Source: Ideonella sp.
GTDB lineage: Bacteria > Pseudomonadota > Gammaproteobacteria > Burkholderiales > Burkholderiaceae_C
DNA: 64,000 bases
Direction: 5' to 3'
NCBI GenBank assembly: GCA_016721465.1
Contig: JADKIA010000003.1
Location: 248,001-312,000 of the forward strand
Shown: piece after piece, positions 50,844 through 59,712 of the stretch
How positions within the stretch are numbered: position 1 is the first letter of the stretch
Layout: every line of letters begins with the position of its first letter
Made by a program: the position numbers and the translations under genes
Notes under the pieces: generated by a model
Seen by the model: the letters and a program-made list of their open reading frames with translations, nothing else
What the model was told of the DNA's origin: nothing
Database searches by the model: none

Positions 50844-51833
50844 ATGAAGTTCACCCGTCGACATGCCCTGGCATGCACCGCCACCGCGCTCGCTGCACTG
50901 ACGTTTGGCATGGCCAGCGCGCAGCAGGCGGCCTGGCCGTCCAAGTCCATCACCATCGTCGTGGCTTACCCGCCCGGCGGCGACACCGATGCGATCGCTC
51001 GCGTCTACGCCGAGAAACTGGCTGCGCGGCTGGGCCAGCAGGTGATCGTCGACAACCGGCCCGGCGCCAGCGGCACCATCGGCAGCGCGGCGGTCGCCAA
51101 GGCGGCGCCGGACGGCTACACGCTGCTGTTCACGCCCAGCACCTTTCCCATCGCCCAGCATGTGCTGAAGGTGGGCGCGAACGTGGCACACGACGTGAAC
51201 AACGACTTCACGCCGCTCATCAAGACCGGCAACATTCCGCTGCTGCTCGTCACCTCGCCGGCCACTGGCATCAAGGATGCCCGGCAGTTGATTGCCGACG
51301 CCAAGGCCGGCAAGGCACTCACCTACGGCACGCCGGGCGCGGGGTCGCCCATGCACATCGCGGCCGAAATGCTCAACACCGATGCCGGCATCAGGATCGC
51401 GCACGTCCCCTACCGCGGTGTTGCACCGGTCGTGACCGACACACTGGGTGGCCATGTGAGCGTGGGCTGGATCACTCCGGGCGCGGTGGCGGCCCATGTG
51501 AACGGCGGCAAGCTGATGGCGCTGGCCACAGCCGAACGCCAGCGCACGCGGCTGATGCCCAATGTACCCACGCTGGTGGAGCTGGGTTACAAGGACCTGG
51601 AGATCAGTGCCTGGATGGGCCTGCTTGGCCCCAAGGGCCTGCCGCAGGACGTGGTGCGCGCGCTCAATGGGCACATGAACGAGGTGCTGAAGTTGATGGA
51701 CGTGCAGTCGCGAATGGCCGCGCTGGGCATCGAACCGATCGGTGGCGAGCCTGTGGTGCTGGCCCGGCAGATCGCCGACGACGACCGGCGCTTCGGCAAG
51801 CTGGTGAAGGACTTCGGCATCAAGGCCGAGTGA
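50844..51833 (+). CDS. Tripartite tricarboxylate transporter (Bug) substrate-binding protein
   Basis: ATG at 50844, eight bases after GGAG, gives 329 aa; the ATG at 50838 is too close to that site. Signal peptide HALACTATALAALTFGMASA ends at AQQ. Bug motifs: ITIVVAYPPGGDTDAIARVY, GQQVIVDNRPGASGTIGSAA, LTYGTPGAGSPMHIAAEMLN and IAHVPYRGVAPVVTDTLGG. No membrane components are adjacent. It probably presents the substrate of the molybdenum hydroxylase encoded next, or senses it. It is paralogous to the protein at 47265 but clearly not a recent duplicate. Confidence 0.92.
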   Translation: MKFTRRHALACTATALAALTFGMASAQQAAWPSKSITIVVAYPPGGDTDAIARVYAEKLAARLGQQVIVDNRPGASGTIGSAAVAKAAPDGYTLLFTPSTFPIAQHVLKVGANVAHDVNNDFTPLIKTGNIPLLLVTSPATGIKDARQLIADAKAGKALTYGTPGAGSPMHIAAEMLNTDAGIRIAHVPYRGVAPVVTDTLGGHVSVGWITPGAVAAHVNGGKLMALATAERQRTRLMPNVPTLVELGYKDLEISAWMGLLGPKGLPQDVVRALNGHMNEVLKLMDVQSRMAALGIEPIGGEPVVLARQIADDDRRFGKLVKDFGIKAE

Positions 51834-51877
51834 ATTGGTGACGAGCTGACCGCCCAACGCTCAAACGGGATTTCGAC

Positions 51878-54163
51878 ATGACGCACTCGACACTTGGCAG
51901 AGAAACGCCACAAGTGAGCGCACGCGAGAAGGTGACGGGGCGGGCGCTCTACGCGGGCGACATCCAGCTCGCTGGCATGCTCCATGCCAAGGTGCTGCGC
52001 AGCCCCTGGCCGCACGCGCGCATCGTTGGCGCGGACGTGGCGGCGGCCCGAGCGCTGTCCGGCGTGCGCCTGGTGTTGACTGGCGAGGACACCCCCACGC
52101 GTCAATGGGGCGTGCATCGCAAAGAGCATCGCATCTTGGCCTCCGGCAAGGTGCGTTTCGTCGGCGAGGAAGTGGCCGTCGTCGTGGCCGACGACGAGGA
52201 GACGGCGCGCGATGCGCTCGACCTCATCCGCATCGACTACGAAGAGCTGCCAGCCCTGATATCTCCCGAGCAGGCCATGGCCGACGGGGCGAGCGAGGTG
52301 CACGAGGGCACACGCAATCTGGCCAAGGAGATCCGCATCGCCCGTGGGGATGTGGCGGCTGGCTTTGCACGCGCGGTGGCCGTCTGCGAAGCCACCTACG
52401 ACGCGCCCTCGCAGTACCCGGGCTACCTGGAGCCCATGGCCACCGTGGCCTGGATGGGAGGCAACGGCCGCTTGACGGTGTGGACCTCGACCCAATCGGT
52501 GTTTCTGGCGCGAGCCCGCCTGGCCGAGGCGCTGGACATGCCCGTGTCCGACATCCGGGTGGTGCAGGCGACCACTGGCGGCGGGTTCGGCGGCAAGATC
52601 GTCGAAGAGGCCAACAGCCTGATCTGTGCGCTCGCCGCGTCGCGCCTGCATCGGCCGGTGCGATTGGTGAACAACCGTTTGGAGGACTTCCAGGGTGCGC
52701 GTGCCAGCGTGCCCGAGCGCATCTGGCTGAAGATGGGTGTGGACGCCGATGGCCTCATCGTCGCCAAGGACGTGCGCATCGTGGCCGAGTGCGGGGCCTA
52801 CGCCGGGCTGTCGGCCGAGGTGATGCTGGTGTCGGCCATGCGCAGCGACAACATGCACCGCATCGACAACGTGCGCACGCATGCCACGTTGGTCTATACC
52901 AACAACCCGCCGCGCGGCGCCTTTCGCGGGTTTGGTGGGCAACAGATGGGTTTTGCGCTGAACAGTCATCTGGCGATGCTGGCTGAGCGCATCGGCCTGG
53001 ACCCGGTGGAACTGCACAGGCGCAACGCCATCCGCAGTGGACAGACCAGCGTGCATGGCTGGCAGATCGGCAGCAGCGGCTATGTCGAATGCCTGGATCA
53101 GGTCTGCGCAGCCATGCGCTGGAGCGAGCGCCGAGCCCGACCCAAGGACACCGGCGTGCTGCGCCAGGGCGTGGGCATGGCTGCGGCCATGCACGTCAGC
53201 GGCAACCGCACGCTGGGCAACTGGGACGGCTCGACGGTGGTGCTCAAGCTCAACGAAGATGGCCGCGCGACCGTGCTCAGCGCGGAGTGCGACATGGGCC
53301 AGGGCGCGGCGACGATGCTGGCGCAGATTTGCGCGCACGAGCTCGGCATCCCGTTGGCGCATGTCACGGTCTCAGCGCCGGACACCGACTCATCCCCCTA
53401 TGCGTTGGGATCGCTGGCCTCGCGCGTGACCATCATCGCCGGCAACGCCATGGTCCGAGCAGCACGTGAGGCCCGCGCGAAGCTGATGTTGGCGGCGGCC
53501 GACCGGCTGGCCGCGGTGGTCGATGAACTGCTGCTTGCCGATGGCCGCATCCAGGTGCGCGGGGCGCCCGAGCGCAGTGCCACGCTCGCCGAGGTGGCGC
53601 GCCATCACATCTTCCGTCACGGCGGCGAAGGCCTGCTGGTGCAGGCCAGCTTTGATGCGGCCACGGTGATGATGGATGCCGACCACTTTGGCAACATCGC
53701 GCCGGGATATTCATTTGCCGCGCAGGCGGTGGCCGTGGAAGTGGACACCGAGACCGGCCGAGTGAAGGTGCTGGACACCTTCGTCTCCGACGATTGTGGC
53801 AAGGCCATCAACCCTTTGGGCGTGCACGGCCAGACCAGCGGCGCGGCGGTGCAGGCCATCGGCTGGACGCTGTACGAGCAGCTGCAGTTCGACAGCGGTC
53901 GGCTGATGAACGGCAATTTCGCCGACTACGCCATGCCCACCGCGGATTCGGTGCCGGCCATCCGGTCGGGCATCGTCGAGTCGAACGAACCCAACGGCCC
54001 TTATGGTGCCAAGGGCGCCAGCGAGACGGCCATCGTGCCCGGGGCGGCGGCCATCGCCAACGCCGTGTACGACGCGATCGGCGTGCGCATCCACAGCCTG
54101 CCCATCACGCCCGAGAAGGTGCTGGCCGGCCTGAAGGTGCTGCGGGAGACAGGCCATGCGTGA
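51878..54163 (+). CDS. Xanthine-oxidase-family molybdenum hydroxylase, large (Mo-binding) subunit
   Basis: A 761-aa catalytic subunit. Molybdopterin-binding motifs are present: TTGGGFGGKIVEEANSL near residue 230, RGAFRGFGGQQMGFALN near 345, AECDMGQGAATMLAQICAHE near 470, and the active-site glutamate in GPYGAKGASETAIVPGAAA near 715. The family hydroxylates N-heterocycles or aldehydes using water-derived oxygen. Together with the FAD and 2Fe-2S subunits encoded next (8- and 4-base overlaps) it forms the usual L-M-S complex, in the order L, M, S. Substrate cannot be told, but the flanking ring-cleavage genes favour an aromatic heterocycle. Confidence 0.93.
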   Translation: MTHSTLGRETPQVSAREKVTGRALYAGDIQLAGMLHAKVLRSPWPHARIVGADVAAARALSGVRLVLTGEDTPTRQWGVHRKEHRILASGKVRFVGEEVAVVVADDEETARDALDLIRIDYEELPALISPEQAMADGASEVHEGTRNLAKEIRIARGDVAAGFARAVAVCEATYDAPSQYPGYLEPMATVAWMGGNGRLTVWTSTQSVFLARARLAEALDMPVSDIRVVQATTGGGFGGKIVEEANSLICALAASRLHRPVRLVNNRLEDFQGARASVPERIWLKMGVDADGLIVAKDVRIVAECGAYAGLSAEVMLVSAMRSDNMHRIDNVRTHATLVYTNNPPRGAFRGFGGQQMGFALNSHLAMLAERIGLDPVELHRRNAIRSGQTSVHGWQIGSSGYVECLDQVCAAMRWSERRARPKDTGVLRQGVGMAAAMHVSGNRTLGNWDGSTVVLKLNEDGRATVLSAECDMGQGAATMLAQICAHELGIPLAHVTVSAPDTDSSPYALGSLASRVTIIAGNAMVRAAREARAKLMLAAADRLAAVVDELLLADGRIQVRGAPERSATLAEVARHHIFRHGGEGLLVQASFDAATVMMDADHFGNIAPGYSFAAQAVAVEVDTETGRVKVLDTFVSDDCGKAINPLGVHGQTSGAAVQAIGWTLYEQLQFDSGRLMNGNFADYAMPTADSVPAIRSGIVESNEPNGPYGAKGASETAIVPGAAAIANAVYDAIGVRIHSLPITPEKVLAGLKVLRETGHA

Positions 54164-55022
54164 CTTCGACTACCTCGAACCCGCCAGCCTCGCCGAGGCC
54201 AGCCGCATGCTGGCCGACCTGGGCGACGAGGCCCGCGTGCTGGCTGGCGGCTCGGCGCTGGTGCTGGCCTTGCGCCAACGCCTGCTCAGCCCCACGCACC
54301 TGGTGTCACTGGGCCGCATCGAGGCCTTGCGCGGCATCCACTTCGACGAGCGCCAGGGCCTGCGCATTGGTGCGCTGACGCTGCATGCCGAGCTTGCCCG
54401 GTCGGCGGTGGTGCGCGAGAAGTACCCGATGTTGGCCGAGATGGCCGAGCACATGGCCAATCCGCAGGTGCGCAACCAGGGCACGCTGGGCGGCAATCTT
54501 TGTTATGCGGACCCCGCCACCGATCCGCCGTGCTGCCTCCTGGCGCTGGGTGCGCACGTGGTGTTGGCCGGCGCGGGTGGCGAGCGCGTGCTGGCGCTGG
54601 AGGACTTTCTGATCGACTACTACTGCACGGCCTTGGCGCCGGATGAGTTGTTGACCGAAGTCCGCGTGCCCGCGCCGGTGAATGGCTCATCGGGACGCTA
54701 TGCGCGTTTTCTGCGCACGGCCGCCGAGCACCGTCCGCTGGTGACGGTGGCGGTGACGGTGCAGCGCCAGGCCGGAGCCGTTTCGCAGGCGCGGCTGGTG
54801 GTGGGGGCATCGACCGCCGTGCCCACCCGCGTGGCCCGGGCCGAAGGGCTGTTGTGCGGGTCGGTCATCAGTGCCGATCGCATCGCCGAGACCGCCGACG
54901 CAGCGGCCGACGACATCGCCGCCATCGACGACCTGCGCGGCAGCGAGGCGCACCGGCGAGCGATGGTGCGCGTGGTCACCCGCCGCGCGCTGACGGCGCT
55001 GTTCATGGGAGAGGCGCGATGA
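54156..55022 (+). CDS. Molybdenum hydroxylase, medium (FAD-binding) subunit
   Basis: A 288-aa protein of the CoxM/XdhB FAD family. The FAD motifs are LAGGSALVLALRQR near residue 30 and NPQVRNQGTLGGNLCYADPA near 105, and FLRTAAEHRPLVTVAVTV belongs to the C-terminal CO-dehydrogenase-flavoprotein domain. It transfers electrons from the iron-sulfur subunit to an acceptor. It overlaps both neighbours, so the three subunits are made in step. Confidence 0.93.
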   Translation: MRDFDYLEPASLAEASRMLADLGDEARVLAGGSALVLALRQRLLSPTHLVSLGRIEALRGIHFDERQGLRIGALTLHAELARSAVVREKYPMLAEMAEHMANPQVRNQGTLGGNLCYADPATDPPCCLLALGAHVVLAGAGGERVLALEDFLIDYYCTALAPDELLTEVRVPAPVNGSSGRYARFLRTAAEHRPLVTVAVTVQRQAGAVSQARLVVGASTAVPTRVARAEGLLCGSVISADRIAETADAAADDIAAIDDLRGSEAHRRAMVRVVTRRALTALFMGEAR

Positions 55023-55510
55023 GCCATGGCAATGTGAACGGCCGCACGATCTCGATCACCGTCAACAACGAACACCGGGAGCTGGCCGCGCCAGCCCGCC
55101 GCCTGTTGTGCGACCTGCTGCGCGACGACCTGCACCTCACCGGCACCAAGCGCGGCTGCGAAACCGGCACCTGTGGCGCTTGCACAGTGCTGGTGGACGG
55201 CCGGGCGGTCAAGTCCTGCCTCACGCTGGCGGCGCAGGCGGCAGGGCGCCGCGTCGACACCGTTGAGGGCCTGGCCAGCGGCGATACGCTGCACCCCTTG
55301 CAGCAATGCTTCATGCAGCATGGGGGGCTGCAATGCGGCTACTGCACGCCAGGCCTGCTGATGACGGCGCGTGCTTTGTTGGCCGACAACCCCCGCCCCA
55401 ACGAGGCCCAGGTGCGGGAGGGCATCAATGGCAATCTGTGCCGCTGCACAGGCTATGGCGGCGTGGTCGACGCAATCCTTGCGGCAGCGGAGCAGATGCA
55501 TGGAACTTGA
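55019..55510 (+). CDS. Molybdenum hydroxylase, small (2x[2Fe-2S]) subunit
   Basis: ATG at 55019 overlapping the preceding stop gives 163 aa; the upstream frame is a shadow. All eight ligands are present: plant-type cluster CETGTCGACTVLVDG with a fourth cysteine in AVKSC, and the second cluster in LQCGYCTPG and NLCRCTGYGG. It mediates electron flow from the molybdenum site to FAD. It overlaps the CoxG-like gene by 11 bases. Confidence 0.95.
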   Translation: MSHGNVNGRTISITVNNEHRELAAPARRLLCDLLRDDLHLTGTKRGCETGTCGACTVLVDGRAVKSCLTLAAQAAGRRVDTVEGLASGDTLHPLQQCFMQHGGLQCGYCTPGLLMTARALLADNPRPNEAQVREGINGNLCRCTGYGGVVDAILAAAEQMHGT

Positions 55511-56270
55511 AAAACGACTCACCTTGCCCGCCGCACCAGAGCACGTGTGGGCCCTGCTGCTCGACCCGCAGGTGATGGGCCAGTGCGTGCCCGGCATGCA
55601 GGCCATCGAGGTGTTGAGCGACACCGAATACCTGGCGCAGATGCAGGTCAAGCTGGCCTTCATCAGCGCCAAGTTCAAGATTCACACCACCGTGGTCGAG
55701 CAGCGCGCGCCGCACTATCTGCGCAGTGTCGGCACAGGTGACGACGCCTCGGTGGCCAGTTCGTTCAAGCAGGTCAGCGAGATCGAGCTCGAACGCACGG
55801 AGGCCGGCCACACCGCCTTGCGCATGGCGATCCGCGTGGATCTTCTGGGGCGCCTGGGCAGTTTCGGCATGAACGTGATGAAGACCAAGTCCGATCGGTT
55901 GTGGGAGGAATTCGGGCGCAATCTGATGGCCAGGGCCGTGGCCTCGGCACCACCGACCGCGGCCGTTGCGGCGCCGACGGCGCCCGCACGGGACGCGGGC
56001 ACCGTGGCCGTGCACGATCAGCAGGCGCAAGCCGCCTCGACGCAGCGGCCGGCCATAGCGAGCCTTCCCTTCACGGCAAGGCACGGCATCCCGGTACGTG
56101 CCGGTTGGTGGAGGCGGCTGTTCGCACCGGCGGCGGCCGGCCCGGGCGCTCAGCGCTTGCCCAACGACATCTGCATCGAAGTACGGCGTGGTGATGCCAC
56201 TGTCACCGTGTTGTGGCCGGCGCAGGACGGAGCGGAGTGTGCCGCCTGGTTGCGCGACTATCTGAAGTGA
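55500..56270 (+). CDS. CoxG-like SRPBCC protein
   Basis: ATG at 55500 gives 256 aa. Residues 1-150 form a START/SRPBCC domain of the carbon-monoxide-dehydrogenase subunit G family: LTLPAAPEHVWALLLDPQVM, QCVPGMQAIEVLSDTEYLAQ and VKLAFISAKFKIHTTVVEQ. A proline/alanine-rich linker (about 155-195) leads to a C-terminal basic or membrane-proximal patch WWRRLFAPAAA. CoxG proteins anchor or mature molybdenum hydroxylases at the membrane. It ends the rightward operon, 19 bases from a convergent reductase gene. Confidence 0.87.
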   Translation: MELEKRLTLPAAPEHVWALLLDPQVMGQCVPGMQAIEVLSDTEYLAQMQVKLAFISAKFKIHTTVVEQRAPHYLRSVGTGDDASVASSFKQVSEIELERTEAGHTALRMAIRVDLLGRLGSFGMNVMKTKSDRLWEEFGRNLMARAVASAPPTAAVAAPTAPARDAGTVAVHDQQAQAASTQRPAIASLPFTARHGIPVRAGWWRRLFAPAAAGPGAQRLPNDICIEVRRGDATVTVLWPAQDGAECAAWLRDYLK

Positions 56271-56289
56271 TGTCGCTCGGGTGGAGCGA

Positions 56290-57255
56290 TCAAAGGTCCA
56301 GCACCAGCCGCTCGCTGCGGCAGCCCGAGACGCACACCATCATCACCTTGCCGGCAGCGCGCTCGGCGGCGCTGAGCACCGAATCGCGGTGGTCGGGCAG
56401 GCCTTCGAGCACCCGCGTTTCGCAGGAGCCGCAGATGCCCTCCTCGCAGCTGGTGGGGGGCTCGACCTTGGCGGCGCGCAGCGCGGCCAGCAGCGAGGTT
56501 TCGGTCGTCACGGTGATCAACTTGCCGGAACGCTTTAGCTCCACCGTGTAGTGCTGCCGCGCATCGCTGGCGGCGGCCACCTCGACGGCGCTGAAGCGCT
56601 CGATGTGGGCATGGGCATGGCCCAGCGCTGCGCAGGCGGCTTCAAAACCGTCGAGCATCACCGCCGGGCCACACGCATAGTAGTGCGTATTCGACGCGTC
56701 CGCCGGCGAAGGCCTGGCCAACAGCGCCTTCAGGTCTGGCGGCCCGCCGCGCTCGGCATCGAAATGCCAGTGCACGGGTGCGCCCAAGGTGTCGATGTCG
56801 TCGATGAACGCCGCGCTCTGGCGCGAGCGGGCGCAGTAGATCAACTCGAATGAGCGACCCAGTTTCCGCAACCGGCGCGCCATGCACAGGATGGGCGTGA
56901 CGCCGATGCCGCCAGCCAGCAGCACCGAGTGGCCGGCGTCCTCGTGCAGCTTGAAGTTGTTGCGCGGGGCGCTGATCTTCAGCCGCATGCCGATGCGCAA
57001 CTGCTCGTGCACGCAGCGCGAGCCACCGCGGCTGGCACGGTCCTTCAGCACGGCGATGACGTATTTCCGTGTCTCGCCAGGAGGGTTCAGCAGCGAGTAG
57101 CTGCGCAGCATGCCGTTCGACAGGTGCAGGTCGATGTGCGAGCCGGCATCGAAGGGCGGAAAGGCTTCGCCCGGCAGGGGCCGCAACTCGATGCCGACGA
57201 TGTCCTCGGCCTCGTACCGCAGGGTGTGGACGAAGGCCTGGAGCAGGTCGGACAT
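56290..57255 (-). CDS. PDR/VanB-family ferredoxin reductase
   Basis: A 321-aa one-chain reductase: FMN/ferredoxin-reductase barrel (residues 1-105; LRSYSLLNPPGETRKYVIAV), NAD domain (about 110-225; LLAGGIGVTPILCMARRL) and C-terminal plant-type ferredoxin with PTSCEEGICGSCETRVLEG and the last cysteine in MMVCVSGC. Such proteins feed electrons to Rieske oxygenases; the partner is most likely the protein encoded at 58373-59422. It is the last gene of the leftward cluster, 29 bases beyond the porin gene. Confidence 0.92.
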   Translation of the reverse strand: MSDLLQAFVHTLRYEAEDIVGIELRPLPGEAFPPFDAGSHIDLHLSNGMLRSYSLLNPPGETRKYVIAVLKDRASRGGSRCVHEQLRIGMRLKISAPRNNFKLHEDAGHSVLLAGGIGVTPILCMARRLRKLGRSFELIYCARSRQSAAFIDDIDTLGAPVHWHFDAERGGPPDLKALLARPSPADASNTHYYACGPAVMLDGFEAACAALGHAHAHIERFSAVEVAAASDARQHYTVELKRSGKLITVTTETSLLAALRAAKVEPPTSCEEGICGSCETRVLEGLPDHRDSVLSAAERAAGKVMMVCVSGCRSERLVLDL

Positions 57256-57284
57256 GGGCTGGGCTTTCGGTGCGCGCTGGCCGA

Positions 57285-58319
57285 TCAGAAGGTGTGGCGG
57301 ATGCCCACCTCATAGCCCGACGAACTGCTGCCCAGCGCAGTGCCCGGTGCGGCCAGGCCTTGCACGCCGATGGACTTGGCGGCGCCGCTGCTGTTGGACA
57401 CGCGCGCCACGGTGCCGTACAGCGCCGTGCGCTTGGACAGGTCGTAGCCGTAGCCGATGGCCAGCTTGGTCCAATCGACCGCGCTGTTGTTGGTGTTGAA
57501 GCGGCTGTACTGCGCGCGCAGCTGGCCGGTACCGATTGGCGCCACCACTCCGAGTTGCAGCGCGCTGACCTTGGTGGCGCCTTGCTTCTCGGTGGCCCAC
57601 AGCAGGATGGGCCGCACCACACCCAAGTCGTAGCTCAGGCCCAGGTTGTTGAGGCTGATGTCCGCCGCGCTGGTGGCGCCCTTGAGCTTGCCGGTGGCGA
57701 AGGCGGCGTTCAGCGGACCGGCGCGATAGCCGAAGCGCAAGCCGTTGTAGTTGCCCTGGCTGCTGTTGGCCGTGCCCGAGAGTTGCTCGCCAAAGGCATG
57801 CTGCACCTGGCCGTAGAAGCCGCCCAGGCTGGCCGGCAGGAAGTAGCTCACCGCATTGCTGATCTGGATAAGCGGTGCGCCGGTGCGCATCACGAAGGCC
57901 ATCGTGCCACCCACGCCGTTGGTGAGGAAGGGGTCGAAGATCAGCGTGCTGAGGAAGGTGGCCGCATCGTCACGGCCGAGGCGCACTTCGCCGAAGGCGC
58001 CCATCACGCTGACGGTGGAGCGCCGATTGAAGTTCAGGGCGCTGCCGGTGGCCTTGCCGGCGCCGGCATCCACATCCATGCCCGCTTCAAGCCAGAAGCC
58101 GGCTTTCAGGCCACCGCCCATGTCTTCGGTACCGCGAAAGCCGAGGCGGCTGATGTTGGCCCCACCGGTGGACACGCCGTTGACCGACGCACTGGAGCCG
58201 GTCAGGCGTGCCAAACCGACATCGACCACACCGAAGACGGTGACGGTGTCCTGCGCGCGGGCGAGGTCGGGGGCGATGAGGGCGGCGACGGCGGAGAGGA
58301 TGGACAGGAGGTTCTTCAT
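57285..58319 (-). CDS. Trimeric outer-membrane porin (Gram-negative porin family)
   Basis: ATG at 58319 gives 344 aa with signal peptide LLSILSAVAALIAPDLARAQ. The mature sequence opens DTVTVFGVVDVGLARLTG and contains ISRLGFRGTEDMGGGLKAGF, FNRRSTVSVMGAFGEVRLGR and the terminal aromatic residue in EVGIRHTF, all hallmarks of betaproteobacterial 16-strand porins. Located between a reductase and a Rieske oxygenase gene, it probably admits the pathway substrate through the outer membrane. A longer frame upstream is not needed. Confidence 0.93.
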   Translation of the reverse strand: MKNLLSILSAVAALIAPDLARAQDTVTVFGVVDVGLARLTGSSASVNGVSTGGANISRLGFRGTEDMGGGLKAGFWLEAGMDVDAGAGKATGSALNFNRRSTVSVMGAFGEVRLGRDDAATFLSTLIFDPFLTNGVGGTMAFVMRTGAPLIQISNAVSYFLPASLGGFYGQVQHAFGEQLSGTANSSQGNYNGLRFGYRAGPLNAAFATGKLKGATSAADISLNNLGLSYDLGVVRPILLWATEKQGATKVSALQLGVVAPIGTGQLRAQYSRFNTNNSAVDWTKLAIGYGYDLSKRTALYGTVARVSNSSGAAKSIGVQGLAAPGTALGSSSSGYEVGIRHTF

Positions 58320-58372
58320 GGTCGTGTGAGCGCTGGGTGGGTGGGTCGGCGGCATGGGAGAAATGGGTCGGA

Positions 58373-59422
58373 TCAGGCGTTGGCAGTGGCCTTGGCGATC
58401 TGCTGGCTGGCCAGGTTCTTCAGGTGGCGGCGCAGGCGCACGATGCCCATGTCGTGGGCATAGAGGTGCTCGCGCTTGTTGGCGTCGGGCTCGAAGTTCT
58501 CGATGGCCACACGGTCTTGTTCCAGCACGTTCCAGTGACGCTGCTCCAGGCGGTTGCGGTACAGGAAGCGCCAAGTGTCACGCTGCCAGCCCGACACCTT
58601 GCGACAGCGCCAGTGGTAGACGCCGGCAACGTTGGCACCGCCGGGCACGGTGATGGGCGTGTAGCTGCCGATGATGGTGAAGTTGCCGCCTGGGCCGCCA
58701 GTCTTGGGGTAGGGGATCTCCAGGCGCATGATGTGGATGCCGGTGTCGAACCATTCAGTCCAGTCGAAGTTCACGTCGCGCTGGTGCTTCTTCTCGAAGA
58801 TGAAGCCGTTGGGCACGTCGCGGATCTGGAACTCGGCCGTCATGTCGCCTTCGCCCATGGTGTGCGACTGCTTGTGCAGATAGGCGCCGTGCATGGGGTC
58901 GATGACGTTGTCGATGACGTAGCGGTAGTCGCCGCCCCACTCGGTGTAGCAGAGGAAGGACGACCACTCGGGAGAGGTGAGCTGCTCGGGCAGGCGAAGC
59001 GGCGGCGCCTCGGCCAGGTGCGGGTCGGTGGCGTTGTAGAGAAAGATCGCACCAGCCGCCTCGGTGATGTGGAACATGCGCGTGGAACGCGAGCCTTCGA
59101 GCTTGCAGCCCGGGCTGCCCGGCACGCGGGTGACGGTGCCGTCGCAGCGCACCTCCACGCCGTGGTAGGGGCAGGCCAGGCGGTCTCCGAGAATGACACC
59201 CAAGGACAGTGGCGCACCGCGGTGCGGGCAATGGTCCTCGAGCGCATGCACCTGGCCGGCCGGGTCGCGCCACAGGGCCAGCTTGTAGCCCAGGCGGCGC
59301 AAGGAGATGGGGCTCTCGCGCACGAAGCTGGACGGGCAGACGGGGTACCACAGGTCCTTCAGGCCCACCTCCAGTGCGGCGTCGACAGGGTCGGTCTGGA
59401 AATTCACAACAGAGCTGTTCAT
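58373..59422 (-). CDS. Rieske non-heme iron oxygenase, large subunit
   Basis: ATG at 59422 gives 349 aa; the open frame upstream is not coding. The Rieske cluster ligands are Cys65/His67 in DHCPHRGAPLS and Cys84/His87 in LACPYHGVEV. Mononuclear iron ligands fit DNVIDPMHGAYLH (His178, His183), with Asp171 or Asp175 bridging. The sequence resembles phthalate-dioxygenase-type (class IA/OMO) enzymes that need only a reductase and no beta subunit, fitting the VanB-like reductase downstream. It should hydroxylate or demethylate an aromatic acid; the regiochemistry is not inferable. Confidence 0.92.
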   Translation of the reverse strand: MNSSVVNFQTDPVDAALEVGLKDLWYPVCPSSFVRESPISLRRLGYKLALWRDPAGQVHALEDHCPHRGAPLSLGVILGDRLACPYHGVEVRCDGTVTRVPGSPGCKLEGSRSTRMFHITEAAGAIFLYNATDPHLAEAPPLRLPEQLTSPEWSSFLCYTEWGGDYRYVIDNVIDPMHGAYLHKQSHTMGEGDMTAEFQIRDVPNGFIFEKKHQRDVNFDWTEWFDTGIHIMRLEIPYPKTGGPGGNFTIIGSYTPITVPGGANVAGVYHWRCRKVSGWQRDTWRFLYRNRLEQRHWNVLEQDRVAIENFEPDANKREHLYAHDMGIVRLRRHLKNLASQQIAKATANA

Positions 59423-59448
59423 GGCAGGTCTCCTGGCGATGGGTTGGG

Positions 59449-59676
59449 TCAGGCGCCGAGGCGCGCCATCTCGGTCTGGAAACTGGCGTTGGTCCAGGCC
59501 TGGCCGTTCGGCCCGGCCGGGCCGGCGCTGTTGAGGTAACCGACCAGTCCGTCCAGATCGTGGATGCCTTGGGCGTAGGCGCGCTCGATTGAATCGCCCA
59601 GCAGGTTCTCGTAGGACGTGGGCGGCGCCAGGCGGGTCTGGTGGGTTTCGTTGTACAGCGCGGCGGTTCTGCTCAT
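59449..59676 (-). CDS. Small protein with recombinase-like helix-turn-helix
   Basis: A 75-aa protein: a short polar N-terminus (MSRTAALYNETHQTRLAPP), then TSYENLLGDSIERAYAQGIH and DLDGLVGYLNSAGPAGPNGQ ending WTNASFQTEMARLGA. The last part resembles the LN..G....G..WT..S...ML pattern of the recombinase accessory helix-turn-helix. It cannot be a recombinase itself. It sits between Rieske and VOC-dioxygenase genes on the same strand with short gaps, so it belongs to the operon. A role as small partner or regulator of the oxygenase is conceivable; not known. Confidence 0.7.
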   Translation of the reverse strand: MSRTAALYNETHQTRLAPPTSYENLLGDSIERAYAQGIHDLDGLVGYLNSAGPAGPNGQAWTNASFQTEMARLGA

Positions 59677-59712
59677 GGGGGTCTCTCCGGTGGGGTTGGA
59701 ACGCTTGGAGGA

